Below, piece after piece: positions 1 through 8,351 of a stretch of 64,000 bases of DNA. The notes beneath the pieces were generated by a model. That model was not told where the DNA came from and ran no database searches. It saw nothing but the letters and a program-made list of their open reading frames with translations. The position numbers were made by a program, and so were the translations under genes. Numbering within the stretch: position 1 is the stretch's first letter; every line of letters begins with the position of its first letter. The DNA lies in assembly GCA_018798825.1 (NCBI GenBank), contig CP076355.1:1022001-1086000 (forward strand), written 5' to 3'. This stretch comes from Ochrobactrum sp. BTU1 (GTDB taxonomy: Bacteria > Pseudomonadota > Alphaproteobacteria > Rhizobiales > Rhizobiaceae).

Positions 1-1
1 G

Positions 2-982
<981 letters not shown>

Positions 983-1009
983 CGCCCAATTCTTGAGAGG
1001 AGAATAACA

Positions 1010-1246
1010 ATGGCTTCGATTGCACGCGTTAAGGAAAGAGCAGAAGAGCAATCAACCTCGATGAGCACCGATCAGCAAAGCGCGATCCGTATGCTTGCCA
1101 ATGATCTGCACCGCCTCAATCAGTCGGTTATGAATGCAGTCGAGGCCGGTGTTTCCGTTGAGCTGGTTCGCTCCGCTCGACATCATGGTGGCGAAGGCAA
1201 CTGGGGGGATCTGCTGATCCCAGTTATCGTTACCCGAAACCCATGA
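1010..1246 (+). CDS. Small conserved-looking protein downstream of aceA (78 aa)
   Basis: I do not recognise a named family. The start is supported by GAGAGGAG at 995-1002, eight bases before ATG. The protein has a charged N-terminus, a helical middle (DLHRLNQSVMNAVEAG) and a C-terminal motif with SVELVRSARHH followed by GNWGDLLIPV. No signal peptide or membrane segment is visible. It follows aceA by 27 bases and probably shares its transcript. The codons for its last 18 or so residues lie in a DNA segment that is repeated 124 bases downstream. Function unknown. Confidence 0.7.
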   Translation: MASIARVKERAEEQSTSMSTDQQSAIRMLANDLHRLNQSVMNAVEAGVSVELVRSARHHGGEGNWGDLLIPVIVTRNP

Positions 1247-1398
1247 TGACGCTCACAACAATTGCCTTCGCCGCCATGCTTTTAAATTTGTGTGCCTACG
1301 GCAACACGGGAATGGCGAAGGCAACTGGAGGGATCTGCTGATCCCGGTTATCGTTACCCAAAACCCATCATGACGCTCACGGCAATAGCCTTTGCCGC
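1191..1398 (+). repeat. Direct repeat, two copies of about 84 bp offset by 124 bp
   Basis: Copy 1 is 1191-1274 and copy 2 is 1315-1398. Both begin GCGAAGGCAACTGG and run through GGATCTGCTGATCCC to a GACGCTCAC...GCC end, with about ten scattered differences. Copy 1 contains the 3' end and stop codon of the 78-residue gene. Copy 2 has no 5' part of that gene and the 124-base offset changes frame, so it is a non-coding remnant of a segmental duplication. The differences show that it is not an assembly stutter. Confidence 0.85.
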
Positions 1399-1462
1399 AC
1401 TCTTACTTGCTTGGGAGAAACTGCGACGACGAAAAGTGACAAGCATAAGTGTCGCATACTGA
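1370..1462 (+). CDS. Possible 30-residue membrane-type small protein
   Basis: ATG at 1370 opens a frame with a hydrophobic N-terminal half (MTLTAIAFAALLLAWEKL) and a basic tail (RRRK), the usual layout of a one-pass small membrane protein. The matching ATG in the upstream repeat copy (1246) begins similarly (MTLTTIAFAAMLLN) but then diverges into unrelated codons and stops at 1341. No strong ribosome site is visible. It could be a chance frame. Confidence 0.25.
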   Translation: MTLTAIAFAALLLAWEKLRRRKVTSISVAY

Positions 1463-1536
1463 TCGTTTCATCCATAAAACGTCAATTATACCTTGATATA
1501 CCAGTTCATCCATGCTGGACTACCCGCACTGACCTC

Positions 1537-1570
1537 CCCGGCTGGCCTCGCCAGTCGGGTTCTTTTTTTA
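1537..1570 (+). terminator. Rho-independent terminator after the aceA region
   Basis: Arms CCCGGCTGGC (1537-1546) and GCCAGTCGGG (1550-1559) form a 10-bp stem with one G-T pair and a CTC loop, followed by TTCTTTTTTT. The T-run touches the stop codon of the convergent bestrophin-like gene. Confidence 0.9.
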
Positions 1571-2488
1571 CATCAGCAAGTAATCTTGCGGCTGTGGCAG
1601 GTCCGGCAAACTGGTTTCACCCAATGCTTCGCGCAGATTGATCTCGATCGTATCAGCAATCGCGCCGATCGGGAGATCATTGGGTAACGTGCCAAAGGGC
1701 TCTTCCAGTTCATCACCCAGCGCATCAAGACCGAAGAAGGTGTAAGCGACCAGCGTAGTCGCGAACGGCGTCCCCCAGCCGAGCATATCGGCAAAACCAA
1801 AAGGAATGAAAAAGCAGAACAAATATGCCGTGCGGTGCAACAACAAGGTGTAGCCGAACGGCACTGGTGTAAAGCGCAGACGCTCGCAAGCCGCCTGCAC
1901 TTCGGCAAAGCCTCTCACCGTTTCATCAAGTGTCTGGAAATCGATCGCATCAATGCGCCCTTCAACGCGCAGTTCTGCAAGTACTTCGCCGATTTTGCGC
2001 AGAATGAAATCCGGCCCGTTGCGGCTTGCGGTAATGGCTATTTGCTCCTCAGAGCTAAGCCATCTGTGGGCTTTTGCTTGCCCATCATCTGGCCGAAGAT
2101 GCGGCACCAGTGACTGCGTGAACGCAATCACATAATGAAGTAGCTTCGTCCGCGAGCCTTCGCCCGGCAATTGGTCCAGCAAAATGGTCTGACGCGCGAA
2201 ACTTCGTGTCAGATGCACAAGTTTGCCCCAGACTTTGCGCGCTTCCCACCAGCGGTCGTAGCAGGCATTGTTGCGGAATCCCAAGAAGATCGAAAGCGCT
2301 ATGCCAAGCAGAGCGAAGGCTGTGCCATTATTGAAAGCCGGAACCCAGCCCGGAAAAGCGCGGTGCGCCCAGACCACCACGAGCGACAGGACGAAAACCG
2401 CAAAGATTTGTGGCAATATCCGCGTGATGATTGAGCCTTTGAGGATGAAGAATAATTTCCACAAGGGCGGGCGCGGACGAACGATCAT
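1568..2488 (-). CDS. Bestrophin-family (UPF0187) membrane channel protein
   Basis: 306 residues, typical length for bacterial bestrophin homologues, which form pentameric anion or cation channels in the inner membrane. The N-terminus has the family layout: basic lead RPRPPLWKLFF, first membrane segment (about residues 23-43), second (about 58-76), then the hallmark stretch FLGFRNNACYDRWWEARK. Two further hydrophobic stretches lie around residues 210-245, followed by the conserved acidic/PFG region DELEEPFGTLPNDLPI. It converges on the aceA transcript and shares its terminator region. Transported ion not predictable from sequence. Confidence 0.9.
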   Translation of the reverse strand: MIVRPRPPLWKLFFILKGSIITRILPQIFAVFVLSLVVVWAHRAFPGWVPAFNNGTAFALLGIALSIFLGFRNNACYDRWWEARKVWGKLVHLTRSFARQTILLDQLPGEGSRTKLLHYVIAFTQSLVPHLRPDDGQAKAHRWLSSEEQIAITASRNGPDFILRKIGEVLAELRVEGRIDAIDFQTLDETVRGFAEVQAACERLRFTPVPFGYTLLLHRTAYLFCFFIPFGFADMLGWGTPFATTLVAYTFFGLDALGDELEEPFGTLPNDLPIGAIADTIEINLREALGETSLPDLPQPQDYLLM

Positions 2489-2651
2489 TTCAATGCATAT
2501 CCCAGAATGTTACGGACGGTGTTTATAGTCTTTGCGCTTCTTCGCCAAGCACCGCAAGTTCTGCCCTAAATCAAATCGTGATGCGTTCTAGACAATTGCC
2601 ATCAATAGGCGAGCCACTTAAAACTATCGCAGGATACAATCAGGAGCCGCC

Positions 2652-3068
2652 ATGTCCATTCAATCGCTCGTCGACACAATTGCACATCGGGTCAATATCG
2701 ATCAGCCACTTGCCGAAAAGCTAACCGGATCAGTTTTTTCCGTGTTGCAACACACCACACCGGAAATCGGACAGAAAGTCTTTGAACTTTTACCGGATGC
2801 GAAGCTTCTGGCAGAAAACCACGATGTGCTCGCTGCGGGAAGCAGCGGTATTGTTGGTGTTTTTTCAGGGCTGATGGGCACTATTGCCGGAGAAAAGATG
2901 AGCGCTTTGCTCAAAGGAGCCGCCAACCTCCGCACAAGCGGCCTGTCAAACGAGCAGATCACCGATGCCGGAAATCAAGTGTTCCTTTATATCCGTGAAC
3001 GCGATCCAAATCTGGTGGACCAACTGATTGTTGCGGCCCCATCCATTAAAGAGCATTTTAGACTTTGA
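2652..3068 (+). CDS. Hypothetical protein, 138 aa, DUF2267/DUF2780-like look
   Basis: AGGAGCCGCC precedes the ATG by a good distance. The protein begins with a helical MSIQSLVDTIAHRVNI segment, the kind of start seen in small DUF2267 or DUF2780 proteins, then a Gly/Ser-rich hydrophobic middle (SSGIVGVFSGLMGTIAG) and an amphipathic C-terminus. No signal peptide. The family likeness is my impression, not a firm match. It is a single gene between two minus-strand genes. Confidence 0.6.
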   Translation: MSIQSLVDTIAHRVNIDQPLAEKLTGSVFSVLQHTTPEIGQKVFELLPDAKLLAENHDVLAAGSSGIVGVFSGLMGTIAGEKMSALLKGAANLRTSGLSNEQITDAGNQVFLYIRERDPNLVDQLIVAAPSIKEHFRL

Positions 3069-3115
3069 ACCGATAGCGCGCCATCGAAAGAAATCCCAAT
3101 GACGCGCTAATCAGA

Positions 3116-3943
3116 TTATTTAAGTGTCTTCTCCAGTATCGACCACTGCTCGTCACGCGTCACCGGCCCCATACCGGCATTGTGGGCCAGCATGTTTCGG
3201 TTCAGGCGCACAAATACGACCTTTTCATCGCCTTTCTCGGCCCATCCGACATACCAGCCGAATTGACGTCGCCGATCCGGCTTGCCCTTGGGCCCGGTTT
3301 CAAACGCCGAGCCTGTTTTACCATGGGCAGTCCAGCCGTTCGACAGCTTATGGCTAGGCAGAATATCCATGGCTTTGGTCATTGCAGCTTCCGAGAACGG
3401 AAGCTTTTTATTGACCATCTTCATGAGAAAATCCGCCTGCTCATTGGGCGATATCGTCAGCGACGAAGAAATCCATGAGCGCAACATACCGTTATTCTTG
3501 CCCGGATCGCCACTCAGATCGCGATTGCCGTAGTTGAGGCGATCTGTGTATACCTGAAACTTATCTTTCCCCAGCTTCCGTGTCAGCTCCTGAGAGAACC
3601 AGACTACCGACTGCTCTTCCCAATAGCTCGGATCGACAGATTGTTTCCAGGATTCACGCCACGCAGGATAGCCCTCCTTATAAGGCCAGACCGGGTTGTG
3701 ACTGTCCTTTAATATGCCGCTTTCGAACCCCATCAGCGCCAATGGCACTTTGAACGTTGATGCTGGACTGTTGCGCTTGTCGCAAATCTCGCCCTCTTTG
3801 GCGATAACCTCGCCGCTGTTCGCATTGAGCATGATCATGCAGGTGAGTTTTTGACTTGCAGCCGTGGCCTGCCCTTGCAGGACGAGCATTGCAAACAATG
3901 AACCGCCTGCCATTGCCAAAGCCGCCTTGATCGTTCTTAGCAT
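3116..3943 (-). CDS. Class D (OXA-type) serine beta-lactamase
   Basis: 275 residues with an N-terminal signal peptide (hydrophobic residues 7-24, likely cleavage after ATA), so it is periplasmic. All class D motifs are visible: catalytic S-T-F-K at residues 62-65, S-V-V in EEQSVVWFSQ, Y-G-N in NYGNRD, and K-T-G in HGKTGSAF. Class D enzymes hydrolyse penicillins and sometimes oxacillin or carbapenems through an acyl-serine and a carboxylated lysine. GGGGAG lies nine bases before ATG. No mobile element or integron site flanks it, so it looks like an intrinsic chromosomal gene. Spectrum cannot be read from sequence. Confidence 0.96.
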   Translation of the reverse strand: MLRTIKAALAMAGGSLFAMLVLQGQATAASQKLTCMIMLNANSGEVIAKEGEICDKRNSPASTFKVPLALMGFESGILKDSHNPVWPYKEGYPAWRESWKQSVDPSYWEEQSVVWFSQELTRKLGKDKFQVYTDRLNYGNRDLSGDPGKNNGMLRSWISSSLTISPNEQADFLMKMVNKKLPFSEAAMTKAMDILPSHKLSNGWTAHGKTGSAFETGPKGKPDRRRQFGWYVGWAEKGDEKVVFVRLNRNMLAHNAGMGPVTRDEQWSILEKTLK

Positions 3944-4222
3944 ATAGAAAATCTCCCCAAAAATGCATTATGGAATTCTTTTCTCAAACATGGCGCGAAC
4001 ATTACGCAAAAGTGGCAATCCACATCTTTGCCTTGCTGGGAATCTAGCTGCCTACGCTCTGGCAACCGATGATACTGACGAAGGGTTGCGGTCACCAAAC
4101 AGGACTAACCTCCACCGCAAAATGCACTGCAATATTTAATGCCATTGTTGCTCAAAGGTCATTTGTCATTGTCTTGTGTCCCCGCTATCATACAGACATA
4201 CGAAATCATTTTTTGGTGTTGG

Positions 4223-5653
4223 ATGTCTGCTGATACGACGGAAAAGAAGGTTACGCGTGCGCCGCGTCGCCGTACGCCTGCTTATGTCAAATCTCTTCGA
4301 GGTGTGAAAAACTGGAAGCAAGCCACAGAATGGCTGGCATGGCGAGACATTGAAGACATCGAATGCATCACCCCCGATCAAGCGGGCGTTGCCCGCGGAA
4401 AGATGATGCCGTCGAAAAAGTTCACATCGAACACTTCGCTGGCGCTTCCATCGGCGGTGTTTATGACGACAATTTCGGGCGATTATCCTGAAGACGGCCA
4501 TGGCTTCCAATATCCCGAAGACGACGGCGACCTGAGACTCTTACCAGACCTTTCCACGCTCTCCGCCGTGCCATGGGAATCTGATGCCACGGCGCAGGTC
4601 ATCTGCGATCTGGTTTATCAGGATGGACGTGCGGTTGAATTCACCCCGCGCAACGTTCTGCGCTCGGTGGTTTCTGCTTATAACAAGCGCGGCCTCAAGC
4701 CTGTGGTGGCACCGGAAATCGAGTTTTATCTGGTCCGTAAGAACCCCGACCCGGACTACCCGCTCACACCTCCGGTCGGTCGGTCCGGCCGCGCGATCGG
4801 TGGCGGTCAGGGCTATTCAATTGCTGGTGTCAACGAGTTCGACGAACTGATCGATGACATCTATCATTTCTCTGAAGGCCAAGGCCTTGAGATCGATACG
4901 CTGATCCACGAAGAAGGTGCAGCCCAGCTTGAAATAAACCTGCGCCATGGTGATCCGGTTGAACTGGCCGATCAGGTATTTTTGTTCAAACGTACAATCC
5001 GTGAAGCAGCGCTCAAGCATGATATGTATGCAACCTTCATGGCCAAACCTATCCAGGGCCAACCAGGATCGGCGATGCATATTCATCAGTCGATTGTTGA
5101 CAAAAAGACCGGACGCAACATTTTCTCCAATGAAGACGGAAGCGAAAGCGAAGCCTTCCGCCATTTCATCGGCGGCATGCAGCGCCATGTGCCAAACGCG
5201 CTTGTAATGTTCGCACCCTATGTAAACTCTTATCGTCGCCTGACTCCGTCTGCATCGGCTCCTGTCAACGTGAAATGGGGCTACGACAACCGTACGACTG
5301 CGTTCCGCGTACCGCGTTCTGAGCCAGGTGGTCGGCGTGTTGAAAACCGCATTCCATCGTCTGATGCAAACCCCTATCTGGCGCTTGCTGCTTCGCTTGC
5401 TTGTGGACTGATTGGCTTGGTGAACAAGATTGAAGCGGATCAGCCAGCTTCAACCAGCGTCAACACCAAGGAAATCGACCTGCCGCGCGGCCTGATCGAC
5501 GCGGTAGAACTGTTTGAAAACGATCAGGAATTACGAAATCTGTTTGGCAATTCATTCGTCACCACTTATGCGGCGATCAAGCGTGCCGAATTTGAAACCT
5601 TCATGGAAGTCATCAGCCCGTGGGAACGTGAGTTCCTGCTGCTCAACGTCTGA
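4223..5653 (+). CDS. Glutamine synthetase family protein, gamma-glutamylpolyamine synthetase type
   Basis: 476 residues from ATG 4223. An in-frame ATG at 4139 adds a Cys- and Trp-rich stretch unlike the family, so I prefer 4223. Family signatures seen: PEIEFYL (metal site), EEGAAQLEINLRHGDPVE, AKPIQGQPGSAMHIHQS (ATP/ammonia region), RVPRSEPGGRRVENRIPSSDANPYL. The basic N-terminal tail (RAPRRRTP) and absence of the adenylylation-loop style of GlnA fit the GlnA3/PuuA group, which ligates glutamate to amines. The next gene, 10 bases downstream, encodes an FAD amine oxidase; PuuA/PuuB-type pairs degrade putrescine. Substrate is inferred from that pairing. Confidence 0.85.
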   Translation: MSADTTEKKVTRAPRRRTPAYVKSLRGVKNWKQATEWLAWRDIEDIECITPDQAGVARGKMMPSKKFTSNTSLALPSAVFMTTISGDYPEDGHGFQYPEDDGDLRLLPDLSTLSAVPWESDATAQVICDLVYQDGRAVEFTPRNVLRSVVSAYNKRGLKPVVAPEIEFYLVRKNPDPDYPLTPPVGRSGRAIGGGQGYSIAGVNEFDELIDDIYHFSEGQGLEIDTLIHEEGAAQLEINLRHGDPVELADQVFLFKRTIREAALKHDMYATFMAKPIQGQPGSAMHIHQSIVDKKTGRNIFSNEDGSESEAFRHFIGGMQRHVPNALVMFAPYVNSYRRLTPSASAPVNVKWGYDNRTTAFRVPRSEPGGRRVENRIPSSDANPYLALAASLACGLIGLVNKIEADQPASTSVNTKEIDLPRGLIDAVELFENDQELRNLFGNSFVTTYAAIKRAEFETFMEVISPWEREFLLLNV

Positions 5654-5663
5654 GCGGTTCCGC

Positions 5664-6962
5664 ATGCCTAATCAACGGCCCTATCAAAGCCCTATCTCTC
5701 CCGGCTTCTCGTGGTATGAAGTGAGCGTTCCAGAGCGCCCGCAATATGAAGAGCTCGACGGTGCCCGTCAGGCGGATGTCGTGATTATCGGCGGCGGTTA
5801 TACGGGTCTTTCAGCGGCTTATCATCTGGCTAAGCAGGGAGCGGATGTTGTGCTAGTCGAAGCTGCACGCTTCGGTGATGGTGCATCCGGACGCAATGGC
5901 GGTCAATTCGGTACAGGACAGCGCATCTGGGCCGAAGATCTTGAAAAGCAATATGGTTTTGAGCGTGCCAAAGCCCTGTTTGACGTTGCGGAAGAAGCCA
6001 AGACTTACTTGCTTGGCTTTTCCCGCGAGCACAATATCGACATGGAATATATGCCCGGCCAGATTTCGGCCGTGCATAAGGAGCGCTATCTCAAGAACTA
6101 TCAGGACCATGTGGAACTGATGGCTACGCGCTTCAATTACCCACACATCCGTTATGTCGAACGCGCCGAAATGGCCGCGCTTCTTGGTTCAAACCGCTAT
6201 CACGGCGGCCTCTATGACGCCGGTACGGGGCATATTCACCCGCTTAAATTGGTGATTGGGCTCGCGAAAGCGGCACAAGCCGCCGGTGCGCACCTGTTTG
6301 AGAACACCAAAGCCACGAAGATAACGACAGCAAGCGGTGGCGTTGAAGTTCAAACCTCGCACGGCACGATTTCGGCAAAGAATGCCTTTCTTGCGGTCAA
6401 TGCTCATGGTGGCGATCTGGAACCGACAAGTGCTGCGCATGTCATGCCGATCCGTTCCTTCATAGGCGCAACAGCGCCCTTGGCTGCTGATAGCCCAGTC
6501 ATTCCCGGTGGGGAGTCGATTGACGATTCGCGCTTTGTCGTTCGCTATTTCCGCAAATCCAAAGATGGCCGCCTACTGTTTGGTGGTCGTGAAGCCTATA
6601 CGGCAGACAATCCGCGCGACATCAGCGAACATATCCGCCGACAGATCGCGGAGATCTATCCCGCACTCGACAAGGTTGAAATCACGCAAGCCTGGGGCGG
6701 CTCCGTTGGCATAACAATGCCGCGTCAGCCATTTGTACGCGAAGTGATGCCGGGTGTCATTTCCGCAGGCGGCTATTCCGGTCACGGGGTCATGCTCGCC
6801 AATTACATGGGCAAGCTCTATGCGGAAGCCCTTTCCGGCAAGCGCGACAAGCTCAAGCTCTTTGAAGAGCTGCGCATTCCATCGTTTCCGGGTGGCCGCA
6901 CGTTCCGCGCACCCCTGCTCTTTCTCGCGCTCTCGTGGTATGCGCTGATGGATCGGATTTAA
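5664..6962 (+). CDS. FAD-dependent oxidoreductase, gamma-glutamylputrescine oxidase type
   Basis: 432 residues, DAO fold. The N-terminal Rossmann motif is DVVIIGGGYTGLSAAYHL, followed by the FAD-binding SGRNGGQFGTGQR loop characteristic of PuuB/OrdL-like amine oxidases. The C-terminal flavin motif is SAGGYSGHGVMLANY. ATG 5664 lies 10 bases after the preceding stop; the frame extends upstream inside the synthetase gene but without sense. In the E. coli-type Puu pathway this enzyme oxidises gamma-glutamylputrescine to an aldehyde and peroxide. Hydrophobic C-terminal tail (APLLFLALSWYAL) is notable. Confidence 0.85.
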   Translation: MPNQRPYQSPISPGFSWYEVSVPERPQYEELDGARQADVVIIGGGYTGLSAAYHLAKQGADVVLVEAARFGDGASGRNGGQFGTGQRIWAEDLEKQYGFERAKALFDVAEEAKTYLLGFSREHNIDMEYMPGQISAVHKERYLKNYQDHVELMATRFNYPHIRYVERAEMAALLGSNRYHGGLYDAGTGHIHPLKLVIGLAKAAQAAGAHLFENTKATKITTASGGVEVQTSHGTISAKNAFLAVNAHGGDLEPTSAAHVMPIRSFIGATAPLAADSPVIPGGESIDDSRFVVRYFRKSKDGRLLFGGREAYTADNPRDISEHIRRQIAEIYPALDKVEITQAWGGSVGITMPRQPFVREVMPGVISAGGYSGHGVMLANYMGKLYAEALSGKRDKLKLFEELRIPSFPGGRTFRAPLLFLALSWYALMDRI

Positions 6963-6998
6963 AAAAGCAGGCGACACGTCAGAGAGCGCATCGCCTGC
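6961..6998 (-). terminator. Terminator hairpin between convergent genes
   Basis: Arms GCAGGCGA (6967-6974) and TCGCCTGC (6991-6998), loop 16. On the minus strand the stem is followed by a T6 run (6961-6966), so it serves the Hint-domain gene; it may act for the plus-strand oxidase as well. Confidence 0.7.
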
Positions 6999-7033
6999 AA
7001 GTTTAGTGCCCTGTTACTCTAAGTGACGCGTCT

Positions 7034-7888
7034 TCAGGCACCATGACTTCGTGAACTAAGCAACGGACCTCCCACAATTGAAATTGATTTTTGGACCGAT
7101 GCTGAAGCCAATTTCTGATATGTTTCTTCCACGACATCGCGTATGGGCAGCACGCCGCTCATACACAGCAGAGCACGAATGTGTTCCCGTGCGCCTTCAT
7201 ATCCCATGATCGGCGCGAACGGCGTCATGGTTACACTCGGTTGACCAGCATAAAGCTGCTGATACTCAGCGAAATTCGTAAAGCTCAGATAGTTTTCACC
7301 TTGCATGAGATAAGTTTCAACCGCCACACCTTCAGCAAAAACCACCTCGTGGCTATCGAGCACAATGTTGTAATAGTCGATGGCATCATCCTCTGAAATG
7401 CGCGCGATCGAATGCGCGTTGACCAAATCTTTTACGCGGATAAGAACACCATCGATAAACAGCGCATGATTTGGGGAAAGCATAAGATCCCGCCGGGGGA
7501 GTTCACCGCCCAGCGCATGACGCTTGATGCGGATCGGCATGATGTTCTCATTCCACTGCGCGCCGGAGCTCACTAGACATTGCCATCCAATCCATCGGAC
7601 CGGCAACGCTTCACCACGTACCGTTTTAACCAGATCGCCAATCTCCAGTGTTTCTACCGGGACAGGTCCTTTGGCGGTATCGATGAGTGTGCCTCGGAGA
7701 AAGCAATTGGTGCCAGAGCCGCCGCCATGCTCCCACCATTTCGTGCCCAAAGCACGTGCGGGTAGTGACGACAGCGACGAAGCTAATGCGCCCAGAGCCG
7801 CAGCTTTGGCGGCCATTCCTGCGGCGGCGCCTAAAAAGTGCCGTCGCGCGCGATTGCGAGGCGAGTGTGGGTAATTATCTGATGACAT
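7034..7888 (-). CDS. Tat-exported Hint-domain protein
   Basis: 284 residues from the ATG at 7888, chosen because GGAGGG stands four bases before it; an upstream in-frame ATG at 7918 lacks such a site. N-terminal twin-arginine signal RARRHFLGAAAG is followed by an Ala-rich hydrophobic stretch ending near PARA. The mature part starts with a Hint (Hedgehog/intein) fold: CFLRGTLIDTAKGPVPVETL is the splice-block A look with Cys at the start, and LMLSPNHALFIDGVLIRVKDL is block B with the conserved His. Such stand-alone Hint_2 proteins are frequent in alphaproteobacteria; role unknown. Autocatalytic N-S shift at the Cys is possible by family, not shown here. Confidence 0.85.
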   Translation of the reverse strand: MSSDNYPHSPRNRARRHFLGAAAGMAAKAAALGALASSLSSLPARALGTKWWEHGGGSGTNCFLRGTLIDTAKGPVPVETLEIGDLVKTVRGEALPVRWIGWQCLVSSGAQWNENIMPIRIKRHALGGELPRRDLMLSPNHALFIDGVLIRVKDLVNAHSIARISEDDAIDYYNIVLDSHEVVFAEGVAVETYLMQGENYLSFTNFAEYQQLYAGQPSVTMTPFAPIMGYEGAREHIRALLCMSGVLPIRDVVEETYQKLASASVQKSISIVGGPLLSSRSHGA

Positions 7889-8351
7889 GGATCCCTCCGC
7901 TCTTCGAATGACAGGCATCGGGCTAAATCAGCTTGGATTTTTGTAAAGCACGATGCGTCAAATCAAAAATCTGAAGCTTCAAATCCGTGTTACGCGGATG
8001 GTCTGCTTCTGTTGCTTCGCCCCAAGATTACGAATCTGATCATAGCCGATGACCCCACCGAAAATATTCCAGCAATCCGGGCTAAAGCCTCCACGATTAG
8101 GCGTAGACTCTACCGCGAAAGAGGGCTGTTTCGACGGAGTTTGGGCAATTTGAAAACTCGGAAATGTTGATTGAGATTAAGTGGCCATCTGTCTCATCGA
8201 TTCCGGAAACGCCAGATGTTTGGAACCACTTCATATATTGGGTCATTAAAGAGGTCTGAACTACTTCTATTGACGATACTTGCATTTGCTGCGGCAAATC
8301 TTGGCTTTGCGCAGCTTTAAAACTGATTGAGCCCCGAATGAGGAGGACTTG
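7889..8351. other. Gene-free stretch of 463 bp
   Basis: I see no credible gene. An inverted repeat with arms GATTTTTG (7936-7943) and CAAAAATC (7964-7971) is the only structure that stands out; it may belong to the promoter of the minus-strand Hint gene. The ribosome site AGGAGG of the permease gene is at 8341-8346. Confidence 0.5.
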
